Assembly (NCBI RefSeq): GCF_001578105.1
Contig: NZ_CP014275.1
Location: forward strand, 2,480,001-2,544,000
Direction of reading: 5' to 3'
DNA: 64,000 nucleotides
From: Martelella sp. AD-3
GTDB lineage: Bacteria > Pseudomonadota > Alphaproteobacteria > Rhizobiales > Rhizobiaceae
A program made the position numbers and the translations under genes. Each line of letters starts with the position of its first letter. Within the stretch, counting starts at the first letter, position 1. Shown here one piece after another: positions 50,069 through 59,490 of the stretch. The notes under the pieces were generated by a model. It saw only the letters and a program-made list of their open reading frames with translations. It did no database searches and had not been told where the DNA came from.

Positions 50069-50839
50069 TTACAGAATATCCTCATAGGCATGGTAGATCG
50101 AGAGGAAGTCCGCGGCCTTCAGGCTTGCCCCGCCGATCAGGGCGCCGTTCACATGCGGCACGCTCATCAGCTCCTTGGCATTGCCGGGCTTCACCGACCC
50201 GCCATAGAGCAGGCGGAAGCGCTCGCCCGCCTCGCCGAAGCGTTCGATGAGATCGCGCCGCATGGCCGCGTGCACGTCCGCCACCTGCTCTGGACCGGGC
50301 GTCTGGCCCGTGCCGATCGCCCAGACGGGCTCATAGGCGATGATCGTGTTGTCGCCCGTGGCATCGTCCGGCATGCTTTCGAAGAGCTGGCGGTGCAGCA
50401 CGTCCATGGTGCGCCCGGCCGCGTGCTCCGACCGCGTCTCGCCAATGCAGACGATCGCCGTCAGTCCCTGGTCATAGGCGGCCCGTGCCTTGGTCGAGAC
50501 GACCTTGTTGTTTTCCCTGTGCTCCTTGCGCCGCTCGGAATGGCCGACAATGACGTGGGTGGCGAAACAGTCGCGGATCATCTCCGCCGAGATGTCGCCC
50601 GTATGCGCGCCGGTGCGCGCCTTCTGGTGGCAATCCTGCGCGCCGATCAGGAGCCTGGTGTCCACCGTCAGCGTGGTTGCCACATAGAGCAGCGTCGAAG
50701 GCGGGCAGATCAGCGCATCCACTTTCCGCGACAGGGGACCGCTGACGCCGTGGGCGATCGCCCTGATCTGGTCAAGCGATGCCCGGGTGCCGTTCATCTT
50801 CCAGTTCCCGGCGACCAGCGGTCGGATCTCGGATGTCAT
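50069..50839 (-). CDS. tpiA: Triosephosphate isomerase
   Basis: 256 residues. Motifs: GNWKMNG near the start, [10 protein letters not shown] with the catalytic histidine, and [11 protein letters not shown] with the catalytic glutamate. YGGSVKPGN and [10 protein letters not shown] close the barrel. ATG 50839 begins [13 protein letters not shown]; the frame opens at 50875. Interconverts dihydroxyacetone phosphate and glyceraldehyde 3-phosphate. Divergent from parE. Confidence 0.97.
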   Translation of the reverse strand: MTSEIRPLVAGNWKMNGTRASLDQIRAIAHGVSGPLSRKVDALICPPSTLLYVATTLTVDTRLLIGAQDCHQKARTGAHTGDISAEMIRDCFATHVIVGHSERRKEHRENNKVVSTKARAAYDQGLTAIVCIGETRSEHAAGRTMDVLHRQLFESMPDDATGDNTIIAYEPVWAIGTGQTPGPEQVADVHAAMRRDLIERFGEAGERFRLLYGGSVKPGNAKELMSVPHVNGALIGGASLKAADFLSIYHAYEDIL

Positions 50840-51200
50840 CTGTCTTTTTCTCCCAATCTGTCTTGCGTCGGCCAACGAGGCTCATCGCCCCTTCTTCCCC
50901 TATTCGAAGCCGGGGCGCAAATGCCGCGATGCCGGCTCTCCTCATGCGCCGGCCTGAACATCGCCGTCTTGTCCCAGAACAAACCGCTGGAACAGGGCCG
51001 AGAAACTTGTGGCTGCAACCGCCGCCTAATCGGTTTGACGCGCGCTTAAATCGAATCGTCCCGCACGAACCGCCCCTTGGCCGCAGCCTCTTGCCATGCC
51101 GCCGCGCCTTCATCCACAGCCAACCTGCGACAATTTGGCACAGCATCGCCTAACGGCCCATTCTTTGCCAGAATAGAGCACTGATTCGCCTATAAGGCGC
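50840..51200. other. Divergent gap between tpiA and parE
   Basis: 361 bases. No gene is supported. TATAAG at 51191-51196 looks like a -10 box, but the nearest TTGCCA (51165-51170) is 20 bases away, so the promoter is uncertain. The tpiA promoter must also lie here; I see no clear box for it. Confidence 0.45.
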
Positions 51201-53291
51201 ATGCAAACCAACCTCAACATTCTGCCGGACCTTATGGATAACAGCAAAGACCTCTTCGCCGATCTTTCGGGCAACAGCAAGAAGCCAGCCGATGACGAGG
51301 CGGCGCCGCGCCCCGCCCTGAAGGCAGCCGGAAAGCCGGCCGCAGGCATCAAGGCGGCCGACGGAGACTACGGCGCGTCCTCGATCCGCGTACTGGAAGG
51401 ACTGGAGCCCGTGCGTATGCGGCCGGGCATGTATATCGGCGGAACCGACGACAAGGCGCTGCACCATCTCTTCGCCGAAGTCATCGACAACTCGATGGAC
51501 GAGGCCGTTGCAGGCCATGCGGATTTCATCGAGGTGCATCTCGACGCCGAAGGCGTGCTGACGGTCACGGATAATGGCCGGGGCATACCGGTGGAAAACC
51601 ATCCCCAGGCGCCGGGCAAGTCGACGCTCGAAGTGATCATGACCAAGCTTCATGCCGGCGGCAAGTTCGACGGCAAGGCCTACGAGACTTCCGGCGGCCT
51701 GCACGGCGTCGGCGTTTCCGTGGTCAACGCGCTGTCCGACATGCTGGAGGTGGAAGTCGCCCGCGAGCGCCGTCTCTACCGGCTCACCTTCTCGCGCGGC
51801 GTGGCGCAGGGGGAATTGCAGGACCTCGGGCCGATCCAGAACCGGCGCGGCACCCGCGTGCGCTTTCACCCGGATGCGGAAATCTTCGGACCGCGCGCAA
51901 AATTCGATCCGGCCCGCGTCATGCGCATGGCCCGCTCCAAGGCCTACCTCTTCGGCGGCGTGGAAATCCGCTGGTCCTGCGACCCGTCGCTGGTGGAAGG
52001 CAACGAGGACGTGCCGGACAAGGCCGTGTTCCATTTCCCCGGCGGGCTGAAGGATTATCTCGCGGCAACCATCGGCAAGGATTTTACCGTCACGCGTGAA
52101 ATCTTCGCCGGCAAGACGGAAAAGACCGGCGGCCACGGCGCTGTCGAATGGGCCGTCTCCTGGTATGGCGGCGACCCGGACGTCCACTCCTACTGCAACA
52201 CCGTGCCGACGCCGGAGGGCGGCGCGCACGAGGCGGGCCTGCGCCAGGCGCTGATGCGCGGGCTCAAGAACTACGCCGAGATGATCGGCAACAAGCGCGG
52301 CGCGCAGATCACCACCGACGACGTGATGATCTCGGCGATCGGCATGCTCTCGGTCTTCATCCGCGAGCCGGAATTCGTCGGCCAGACCAAGGACAGGCTG
52401 GCGACCGTGGAGGCCCAGCGCATCGTCGAAAACGCGCTGCGCGACCCCTTCGACCTCTACCTTTCCGCCAACCCGATGGAAGCCGAGAAACTGCTCGACT
52501 GGGTGATCGAGCGCTCCGAGGAGCGGTTGCGCCGGCGCAAGGAACGCGAGGTCAACCGCAAGTCCGCCGTCAAGAAACTGCGGCTTCCCGGCAAGCTCGC
52601 CGACTGTTCGCAGAACACCGCGGCAGGCGCGGAACTGTTTCTCGTGGAAGGCGATTCGGCCGGCGGCTCGGCCAAGCAGGCGCGCAACCGCACCAACCAG
52701 GCGATCCTGCCGCTCAGGGGCAAGATCCTGAACGTGGCGAGCGCCGGCCGCGACAAGTTCACCTCCAACCAGTTGCTGGCCGACCTGATCCAGGCGCTCG
52801 GCTGCGGCACGCGGACGAAGTACCGCGAAGAGGACCTGCGCTACGAGCGGATCATCATCATGACCGATGCCGACGTCGACGGCGCCCACATCGCCTCGCT
52901 GCTGATCACGTTTTTCTACAAGGAAATGCCGGAGCTGATCCGCCAGGGCCACCTTTATCTGGCCGTGCCGCCGCTCTACAAGATCACACAGGGCGGCAAG
53001 ACGGCCTATGCCCGCGACGACGCCCACCGCGCCGAGCTGATGGAAAACTTCTTCACCGGGCGCGGCAAGGTCGAGATCAGCCGCTTCAAGGGGCTTGGCG
53101 AAATGCTGCCCGCCCAGCTGAAGGAAACCACGATGGACCCGAAGAAGCGCATGCTGCTCAGGGTCGATATCGACGCGGTGGATTTCGAGGGCACCAAGGC
53201 CGCCGTCGACGACCTGATGGGCACCAAGGCCGACGCCCGTTTCCGCTTCATCCAGGAAAACGCCGCCTTCGCGGAGAACCTCGATATTTAG
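51201..53291 (+). CDS. parE: DNA topoisomerase IV subunit B
   Basis: 696 residues from ATG 51201; ATG 51234 (MDNSKDLFADLSG) is an equally good start. GHKL ATPase motifs: EVIDNSMDEA, DNGRGIPVE, GGLHGVGVSVVNAL. The TOPRIM domain has LVEGDSAGGSAKQ and MTDADVDGAHI, and the C-terminal PxGRFKGLGEM-type block reads RFKGLGEMLPAQL. The pattern fits ParE more than GyrB, which is usually longer. It separates linked daughter chromosomes. parC is not in the window. Confidence 0.95.
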   Translation: MQTNLNILPDLMDNSKDLFADLSGNSKKPADDEAAPRPALKAAGKPAAGIKAADGDYGASSIRVLEGLEPVRMRPGMYIGGTDDKALHHLFAEVIDNSMDEAVAGHADFIEVHLDAEGVLTVTDNGRGIPVENHPQAPGKSTLEVIMTKLHAGGKFDGKAYETSGGLHGVGVSVVNALSDMLEVEVARERRLYRLTFSRGVAQGELQDLGPIQNRRGTRVRFHPDAEIFGPRAKFDPARVMRMARSKAYLFGGVEIRWSCDPSLVEGNEDVPDKAVFHFPGGLKDYLAATIGKDFTVTREIFAGKTEKTGGHGAVEWAVSWYGGDPDVHSYCNTVPTPEGGAHEAGLRQALMRGLKNYAEMIGNKRGAQITTDDVMISAIGMLSVFIREPEFVGQTKDRLATVEAQRIVENALRDPFDLYLSANPMEAEKLLDWVIERSEERLRRRKEREVNRKSAVKKLRLPGKLADCSQNTAAGAELFLVEGDSAGGSAKQARNRTNQAILPLRGKILNVASAGRDKFTSNQLLADLIQALGCGTRTKYREEDLRYERIIIMTDADVDGAHIASLLITFFYKEMPELIRQGHLYLAVPPLYKITQGGKTAYARDDAHRAELMENFFTGRGKVEISRFKGLGEMLPAQLKETTMDPKKRMLLRVDIDAVDFEGTKAAVDDLMGTKADARFRFIQENAAFAENLDI

Positions 53292-53673
53292 CGCGTTTCC
53301 AGAAAAAGCGGAGCCGATCGCAGGCGCCCCGAGGCGGTCGCCCGGCCCTGGCGCTCGGCCGCTGGCCGTTCGCCCCAAGCCTCGCCCACCCGAGACAAGA
53401 TGGCCGCAACTCCGGGTTCCGCCTGCCTGCGGCCAGCCGCTGCTTCTCGCTCCTTGCTTCATCGCGAGTGACGAGATCGGATCGATCCCGGAAAATCTTC
53501 CTTGGAATAATTTTTCATATAATTTTCAGAAACTTATATAGTTAACTTCACATAAATAACGCTGAAGTTCATGCAGAGGATTAACGCTGATCATCCGGCG
53601 TTTCCGCCTTTGCTTGCCTGCCCCTGCCGGTCTAATTATAGTCCGGTCACGCGTCCTCAAGCGGAAAAGAGCC
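53292..53673. other. Gap between parE and the patatin gene
   Basis: 382 bases. It begins with a short remnant (53293-53315) of the repeat found at 7803-7915, including GCGTTTCCAGAAAAAGCGGA. 53500-53560 is AT-rich and probably holds the next promoter. No gene is supported. Confidence 0.5.
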
Positions 53674-54615
53674 ATGGTCCAACGTCGAAATCTCCTGCTT
53701 GCGGCAGGCGCCGGCCTGATCTCCGGAACGGCCCGCGCGCAAACGCCACTTTCCAGGGAGCCAGCCATGGCCAACGCCTTCGTCGATCAGCCGGATAAGA
53801 AGGAAGGGCTTGCGCTCGCCCTTGGCGGCGGCGCGGCCAAGGCCTTTGCCCATATCCCCTATCTGGAAAGCCTGGATACGCTCGGCATTCGCCCGAAAGA
53901 AGTCGCGGGAACGTCCATGGGCTCGATCCTCGGCGCTCTCTATTGCGACGGCATGAGCGGCCGCGAGATTCGCGACTATGTCGTCGACCTGTTCACGCGC
54001 CGCCAGTCCCTTCTGAAGAAGCTCCTGATCGATACCGGCGACACCTGGGGGTCTCTGATCAACATCTTCCGGCCCGCAGTCGTGGAGCCCGAAGTGCTGT
54101 TTGCGGCACTGTTTCCCGAGGGCATGGCCCGGGATTTTGCCGAGCTCGAAATACCGCTGACCATCGTCGCAACCGATTTCTATCGCCAGAACGAATATGT
54201 GATGCGCGAGGGGCCGCTTCTCTCGGCAATTGCCGCCTCCTCCTGCCTGCCCGTGCTGCTGACGCCCGTCCGCCGCGACGGGCGCGTGCTGATCGACGGC
54301 GGCTTCGTCAATCCGACGCCCTTCGATCTCCTGGACAAGGCCCGCTATGTCACCGTCGCGATCGATGTGACCGGCACCGATATCGAGGACACCGGCGAAA
54401 TTCCGGGCTCGTTCGAAACCTGGGCCGGCTCCTTCAGCATCACCCAGCGCTCGATCGTCGCCGAGAAGGTCAAATGCGCGCGCCCCGATATCTTCATCGA
54501 ACCGGCGGTCGGCGGCTTCAATCCGATGGATTTCTTCGAGGTCGAGGACATTCTCGCCGCCGCCGGTTCCGATCAGGACGCCTTCAAACGCAGAATTGAA
54601 AAAATATTCAATTAA
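53674..54615 (+). CDS. Patatin-like phospholipase
   Basis: 313 residues from ATG 53674. A twin-arginine-like signal is seen (MVQRRNLLLAAGAGLISG, cut near ARAQ). Patatin marks: oxyanion loop ALGGGAAKAFAHI, nucleophile Ser81 in AGTSMGSILG and catalytic Asp208 in LIDGGFVNP. ATG 53767 has a better ribosome site (AGGGAG, 6 bases) and would give a cytoplasmic form without signal peptide. Known of the family: hydrolyses acyl ester bonds of lipids. It ends 42 bases before a membrane hydrolase gene on the same strand. Confidence 0.88.
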   Translation: MVQRRNLLLAAGAGLISGTARAQTPLSREPAMANAFVDQPDKKEGLALALGGGAAKAFAHIPYLESLDTLGIRPKEVAGTSMGSILGALYCDGMSGREIRDYVVDLFTRRQSLLKKLLIDTGDTWGSLINIFRPAVVEPEVLFAALFPEGMARDFAELEIPLTIVATDFYRQNEYVMREGPLLSAIAASSCLPVLLTPVRRDGRVLIDGGFVNPTPFDLLDKARYVTVAIDVTGTDIEDTGEIPGSFETWAGSFSITQRSIVAEKVKCARPDIFIEPAVGGFNPMDFFEVEDILAAAGSDQDAFKRRIEKIFN

Positions 54616-54657
54616 ACAAACAATTAGAGCCAAGAACAGAGAGACGGGTTGAACGAG

Positions 54658-56331
54658 ATGGAACAGGATGATCGCCAAGGCCGGCGCTGGTATAGCGTCA
54701 GCATCTTCGCCCTTTCGCTGGGGCTGGTGTTTTTCGCCGCCTCGCTGACACCGTCGCTCATTCCGCGCGGCTGGCCGCTGCAGGGCGTGCTGGCCGGCCT
54801 GGTTATGGCGCTTGGCTACATGATCGGCCGGTTTCTGCTGGCGCTCTGGCGCGCGCTGCAGATCCCCGAGCCGCGCGGCACCTGGCGGCTCGTCGGCCGC
54901 GCCATTGTTCTTGCGGCCTCGCTTGCCCTGCTCGTCTTCTGCCTGTCGATGTGGACCGAATGGCAGAATTCCGTGCGCTCGCGCGTCAGCATGGAACTGC
55001 TGGAAGGCGGCGCGGTGCTGGCCATTCTCGTCATCGGACTTGTGACCTTTGCCGTCCTATTCGTGATCGGCGCGCTGTTCCAGTCCGCATTCGACGCGCT
55101 TCGGCGTCGGCTCTACCGGATAATCCCGCCGCGCGCGGCCAATCTGCTCGGTCTGGTGATCGTGCTGCTCGTCATCTTCGTCGCCTCGCGCGACTGGGTC
55201 CTGCCGTCGGCCATCGAGTTTCTCGACGAGACCTATGAGACGGCGCAGGACCTGTTCGAAACCGCGCCGCCCGCGCCGACGGACGCCTTCATTCCCGGCA
55301 GCCGCGAATCGCTCGTCAGCTGGGAGGCGATGGGGCAGCCCGGGCGCAACTTCGTCACCGGCGCGCCCTCGGCGGCGGACATCGAGGCCTTCAGCGGCGT
55401 TCCCGCCGAACGCCCGATCCGCGTCTATGTCGGCCGTTCGCAGGACGAAGACCCGAAGGAACGAGCCGAAATCGCGCTGCAGGAACTGATCCGGCTCGGC
55501 GCCTTCGACCGCAAGATCCTGCTGATCGCCAGTCCCACCGGCACCGGCTGGCTCGACCCCGGCGCCCATGACACGCTGGAATTCATGCAGAATGGCGATG
55601 TTGCGACGGTCGCGGTGCAGTATTCCTTCCTGCAGTCGCCGCTGGCGCTGATCTTCGAGACCGACACCGGTCTCGCGCAGGCAAGCGCGACCATGGAGAC
55701 GGTCTACCGTTACTGGCTTACCCTGCCGGAGGACAGCCGCCCGGAACTCTACATGCACGGCATCAGCCTCGGCGCATGGTCGTCCATGCATTCCTTCAAC
55801 GTGTTCCAGATGATGGACCAGCCGGTGGCGGGCGCTGTCTGGGCCGGCCCGCCCTTCCCGTCCTATCTCTGGCGCCAGACGGTTTCGGCGCGCAATGAGG
55901 GCACGCCCTATGTCCTGCCGATTGTCGACGACGGTGCGGTCGTCCGCTTCTCCTCGCAGTTCCGCAAGCCTTCGCAGAGCGGCGACGCGTGGGGTCGAAT
56001 CAGAATAAACTTTCTCCAATACGCTTCTGATCCCATTGTATTTTTCGAGCCAAATTCGGGCCTCCGCGAGCCGGAATGGATGAAGGAGAAACCGGCGCCC
56101 GACGTCTCGCCCTACCTGCGCTTCGTGCCGGTGGTGACCCAGTTCCAGCTTGCCCTCGACATGGCGTTGTCAAAGGCGCTTCCGGCAGGCTTCGGGCACA
56201 ATTACCTCGCCCGCGATTATATCGACGCTTGGGTCGCCGTTTCCAATCCCGATGACTGGAGCCCGGTCCGCACCCAGGCGCTGAAGGACATCTGCAATCT
56301 CGGCAGGGATACCGGCTGCGCGGTGGAATAA
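54658..56331 (+). CDS. Membrane-anchored alpha/beta hydrolase (Abhydrolase_9 type)
   Basis: 557 residues from ATG 54658; TTG 54649 is also possible. About four membrane helices in the first 190 residues (FFAASLTPSLIPRGW begins the family's N-terminal domain). The C-terminal hydrolase domain has a serine in LYMHGISLGAWSS and marks such as LIASPTGTGWLDPGAHDTL. I recall this two-domain plan (membrane N-domain plus PF10081) in Actinobacteria and rhizobia. Function is not established. It may work with the preceding patatin gene on membrane lipids; that is inference. Confidence 0.82.
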   Translation: MEQDDRQGRRWYSVSIFALSLGLVFFAASLTPSLIPRGWPLQGVLAGLVMALGYMIGRFLLALWRALQIPEPRGTWRLVGRAIVLAASLALLVFCLSMWTEWQNSVRSRVSMELLEGGAVLAILVIGLVTFAVLFVIGALFQSAFDALRRRLYRIIPPRAANLLGLVIVLLVIFVASRDWVLPSAIEFLDETYETAQDLFETAPPAPTDAFIPGSRESLVSWEAMGQPGRNFVTGAPSAADIEAFSGVPAERPIRVYVGRSQDEDPKERAEIALQELIRLGAFDRKILLIASPTGTGWLDPGAHDTLEFMQNGDVATVAVQYSFLQSPLALIFETDTGLAQASATMETVYRYWLTLPEDSRPELYMHGISLGAWSSMHSFNVFQMMDQPVAGAVWAGPPFPSYLWRQTVSARNEGTPYVLPIVDDGAVVRFSSQFRKPSQSGDAWGRIRINFLQYASDPIVFFEPNSGLREPEWMKEKPAPDVSPYLRFVPVVTQFQLALDMALSKALPAGFGHNYLARDYIDAWVAVSNPDDWSPVRTQALKDICNLGRDTGCAVE

Positions 56332-56494
56332 GGCCTCGGCAGGGGCAGGCGCGGCAAAACTGCGTGTTTTCGGTCACACCTGCCCGGCCAAGCAACGTGA
56401 TGGCGCAATTGTGACCGGGTGGCGCTATCAAGGTGGAACGCGCTCGGCTAAAAGCCGTTTAGGACTAGACTTTTCCAATGATCAAGAGGCTTGA

Positions 56495-57196
56495 ATGCTC
56501 GTTGACAAGACGATGGCGCGCCGCACCTTCCTTCTCGGCGCCGTTTCGACCACCGCAATCCTCACCGGCTGCGTGAGCCAGTACCCGGCTCAGCCCATGG
56601 CCCCGGCGGAACCGCTGATCGGCGGCACGCCCTACACCGCGGCACAGCTCGACGCGATGTACGGTCCGCTGGAGGACAATGGCTACATGATCCCGGCGGT
56701 TCCGTGGCGTCAGATCGACCCGCTCTACTACCGCCAGGAAGTGCGGGATCCGACCGGCGAAGCGCCCGGCACGGTCGTCGTCGATACGCCGAACCGCTTC
56801 CTCTACCTCGTCGGCGAGAATGGCATGGCCATGCGCTACGGCGTCGGCATCGGCCGCGCCGGCTTCTCCTGGGGCGGCAACGGCGTGATCAAGTGGAAGC
56901 AGGAATGGCCGAAATGGTTCCCCCCGAAGGAGATGATCGAGCGCGACCCGAAGCTTGAGAAATACTCCAACGAGAACGGCGGCATGGAGCCGGGCCTGAT
57001 GAACCCGCTCGGCGCGCGCGCGCTCTACATCTTCGAAAACGGCAAGGACACGCTCTACCGCGTCCACGGCAATCCGGACTGGACCTCGATCGGCAAGGCC
57101 GTCTCCTCCGGCTGCATCCGCATGCTGAACCAGGATGTGATCGACCTTTACAACCGTGTCAACAATCTCCCGGCGCCAATCGTCGTCTACCAGTAA
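56495..57196 (+). CDS. L,D-transpeptidase (YkuD domain) lipoprotein
   Basis: 233 residues. An N-terminal twin-arginine and lipobox signal (ARRTFLLGAVSTTAILTGC). YkuD motif: His191 in RVHGNPDWT and catalytic Cys207 in VSSGCIRM. ATG 56495 has GAGG about 5 bases upstream; ATG 56513 is possible. Cross-links peptidoglycan stems or attaches proteins to peptidoglycan in the periplasm. Stands alone; a 265-base gap without a supported gene follows. Confidence 0.92.
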   Translation: MLVDKTMARRTFLLGAVSTTAILTGCVSQYPAQPMAPAEPLIGGTPYTAAQLDAMYGPLEDNGYMIPAVPWRQIDPLYYRQEVRDPTGEAPGTVVVDTPNRFLYLVGENGMAMRYGVGIGRAGFSWGGNGVIKWKQEWPKWFPPKEMIERDPKLEKYSNENGGMEPGLMNPLGARALYIFENGKDTLYRVHGNPDWTSIGKAVSSGCIRMLNQDVIDLYNRVNNLPAPIVVYQ

Positions 57197-57461
57197 GAAG
57201 CAGCGGCCGACAGCGGCCTGACTTCTTCTCGTCCGAGAAGCCTCGCGCCTCGCCTTCCGGCGCGGCGCGTGTGCCTTTCGTTCGCCCACGGTTACCGGTA
57301 TGTGACCTGGTCTCATCCCTGCCCTCCCTTGCCTCGCCCATCGCGCACCCCTATTTTCCTCACGTGTTCATTCAGGACCGACGGACAGTCTTCCGGTCGG
57401 TCTGTTCTTTCGCAATTCGGCGTCGACGGCATGTCCCTCGCGCCGCGGCCAGGAGAATTCC

Positions 57462-58028
57462 ATGAAGCTCAACGTCATCATCGGCAGCACCCGTCCGGGC
57501 CGGGTCGGCCCGTCTATTGCCAAATGGGTCGGCGATTTCGCCCGCGACCATGGCAAGTTCGAAGTCGAGGTCGTCGATCTCGACGATTTCAAGCTGCCCT
57601 TCCTTGATGAGCCGAAGCATCCGCGGCTGCAGGAATACGAGCATGAGCACACCCGCAAGTGGAGCGAGAGCGTCGCTTCCGCCGACGCCTTCATCTTCGT
57701 GACCCCGGAATATGATTTCTTCGCCCCGGCAACGCTCGTGAACGCGCTGCAGGTGGTCTACAAGGAATGGGGCTACAAGCCGGCCGGCGTCGTCAGCTAT
57801 GGCGGCGTCTCCGGCGGGCTGCGCGCCGCCCAGGAGCTGCGCACGCTGATCGTCAACCTCAACGCCCACCCCCTTCCCCAGGTCGTGCCGATTCCCTTCT
57901 TCCCGAAATTCATCGGCGAGGACGGACAACTGACGCCAAATGACGAGATGAAGGCGGGCGCGACCGGCCTGCTCGACGAGCTCTACAAATGGGCCGGCCC
58001 GCTGGCCGAGATGCGCAAGTCCGCCTGA
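57462..58028 (+). CDS. NAD(P)H-dependent FMN reductase
   Basis: 188 residues, flavodoxin-like fold. FMN-phosphate loop GSTRPGRVG near residue 8, and the flavin/NADPH contact TPEYDFFAPATLVNAL. ATG 57462 follows AGGAG by 6 bases. Members reduce FMN, azo dyes or quinones with NADPH. Substrate unknown. Followed by the HpcH/HpaI-like gene at about 155 bases. Confidence 0.88.
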   Translation: MKLNVIIGSTRPGRVGPSIAKWVGDFARDHGKFEVEVVDLDDFKLPFLDEPKHPRLQEYEHEHTRKWSESVASADAFIFVTPEYDFFAPATLVNALQVVYKEWGYKPAGVVSYGGVSGGLRAAQELRTLIVNLNAHPLPQVVPIPFFPKFIGEDGQLTPNDEMKAGATGLLDELYKWAGPLAEMRKSA

Positions 58029-58182
58029 TCGATGATGCCGGGCAATATCCCTGCCCGGCTTTTTCGCGCGCGGGCGACGCAAAACTGTCATATTACAAGT
58101 GGAAAGGCGCAGAACGCCATTTCCAAGCGGCCAGCATTCGGTCATCCTGATTTGCGTGGGAGACCCGGTTGGAGGCATGACG

Positions 58183-58857
58183 ATGGACATTCGCCGCATG
58201 AAAGTCTGGCTGCTCGGCATGGCGACGGACGACCCCGTTCCCTTCGATCCGCAGGCACACCGTCCGGATTGCCTGTGTCTTTCCGCCAAGGGCGAGGAGC
58301 GGCTTGAGGAGCGCATGGCCTCGCTCAGGAGCGTGTTGCCCTCGCTGCCGATCTTCCTGATCTGCGAGCCGATATCAAAAGCCTATAATATCGACGATTT
58401 TTCGCGCGCCGCACGCGCCGCGCCCGACGGCATCATCCTGCGCGGCGTGGAAAGCGCCGCCCGCATCCAGATGGCCGAGACGCTGCTGAGGGTCGTCGAG
58501 GCGCGCGAGGAGCTGGAAGAAGGCTCGATCGCGCTGATCGCCATGATCGGCGACAATGGCGGCGGACTCCTGAATGCCCGCCATTTTCTCCACCGGCACC
58601 GCCGCCTGATCGCGCTCGGTTATGACGGCGACGCGCTGGAGCCGGCAGACGGCGAGATTGCCCGTCAGGGCGCCGTCGCAACCATGCTCGCCGCGCGCAA
58701 TCTCGGCGTGCCGGCCATCGATTTTTCGGCGGCACGTTCTCCGGCAGAGGCATTCGAGACCTCGTGCCACCAGGCGGCGCGCACGGGCTTTGCCGGCAAG
58801 CTCACCGAAAATCCGGACCATATCGGCATCATCAAGAGCGCCTTCGGCGCGGCCTGA
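58183..58857 (+). CDS. HpcH/HpaI (CitE-like) aldolase family, divergent
   Basis: 224 residues from ATG 58183, with GGAGG 7 bases upstream. The C-terminal half resembles CitE-like lyases: DGIILRGVESAARI, GLLNARHFL, LGVPAIDFSA and GFAGKLTENPDHIGII. The usual N-terminal Asp-Leu-Glu-Asp segment and the conserved catalytic glutamate of the IET-type block look replaced (AMIGDNGGG). It is also shorter than normal (about 280). So it may be catalytically altered or inactive. Function not known. Convergent with a flavin reductase gene. Confidence 0.7.
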   Translation: MDIRRMKVWLLGMATDDPVPFDPQAHRPDCLCLSAKGEERLEERMASLRSVLPSLPIFLICEPISKAYNIDDFSRAARAAPDGIILRGVESAARIQMAETLLRVVEAREELEEGSIALIAMIGDNGGGLLNARHFLHRHRRLIALGYDGDALEPADGEIARQGAVATMLAARNLGVPAIDFSAARSPAEAFETSCHQAARTGFAGKLTENPDHIGIIKSAFGAA

Positions 58858-58886
58858 CAGAGGCGCCGGAAATTCGCGCCCGCCCC

Positions 58887-59489
58887 CTATCGCGGCCGGA
58901 CCATCTCGAACACATCGCCGCCATCGCAATAGTCGCGGTAGCCGAGACGCGCGAGCGGCCGCACCTTTGCCATATCGAGCCGCCCCTCGGGCGTCAGCGC
59001 CTCGTCCTTGATGTGGATAGCGACCACCTGGCCGAAGACCATGCGGCTCTGCGTGACCGTGCCCGCAAGCGTCGGCGGCGCCATGATTGCCGTCATCCGG
59101 CATTCCAGCACCGCATAGGCCTCGCCGACACAAGGCGCGTCGACCAGCCTGCCGGTGACGGGCGTGAGACCCGCCGCCGCGAACTCGCTTTCGCCGCGTT
59201 CCAGCGGGGCCGAGGTGACGTTCATCTGTTCGGCAAGGTCCCTGCTGGCCAGATTGACGGTGAAGACGCCGGTCTCGTCGATATTGCGCACGCTGTCCTT
59301 GACGGTATCGGACGAGAACATCACCACCGGCGGCGCGGCGGAGACGGCGTTGAAGAAGGAATAGGGCGCGAGATTGTTCTCGCCCCTGCCGCTGCGCGAG
59401 CCGATCCAGCCGATGGGACGCGGCGAGACGATCGCCTTGAACGGATCGTGCGGCAGGCCGTGCGCGTTCCTGTCGGTGGTGTAGAACAT
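58887..59489 (-). CDS. Flavin reductase-like protein
   Basis: 200 residues. Family marks: FKAIVSPRPIGWIGS, NLAPYSFFNAVSAAPPVVM, GVFTVNLASRDLAEQM. ATG 59489. It lies 2 bases after the stop of the nitroreductase gene, so the two form one operon. The nitroreductase may use the reduced flavin pool; that is inference. Confidence 0.88.
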   Translation of the reverse strand: MFYTTDRNAHGLPHDPFKAIVSPRPIGWIGSRSGRGENNLAPYSFFNAVSAAPPVVMFSSDTVKDSVRNIDETGVFTVNLASRDLAEQMNVTSAPLERGESEFAAAGLTPVTGRLVDAPCVGEAYAVLECRMTAIMAPPTLAGTVTQSRMVFGQVVAIHIKDEALTPEGRLDMAKVRPLARLGYRDYCDGGDVFEMVRPR

Positions 59490-59490
59490 C

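Noticed and set aside
49858..50091. Small minus-strand frame before tpiA
   Set aside because: No likeness, poor start context, and overlap with the tpiA end.
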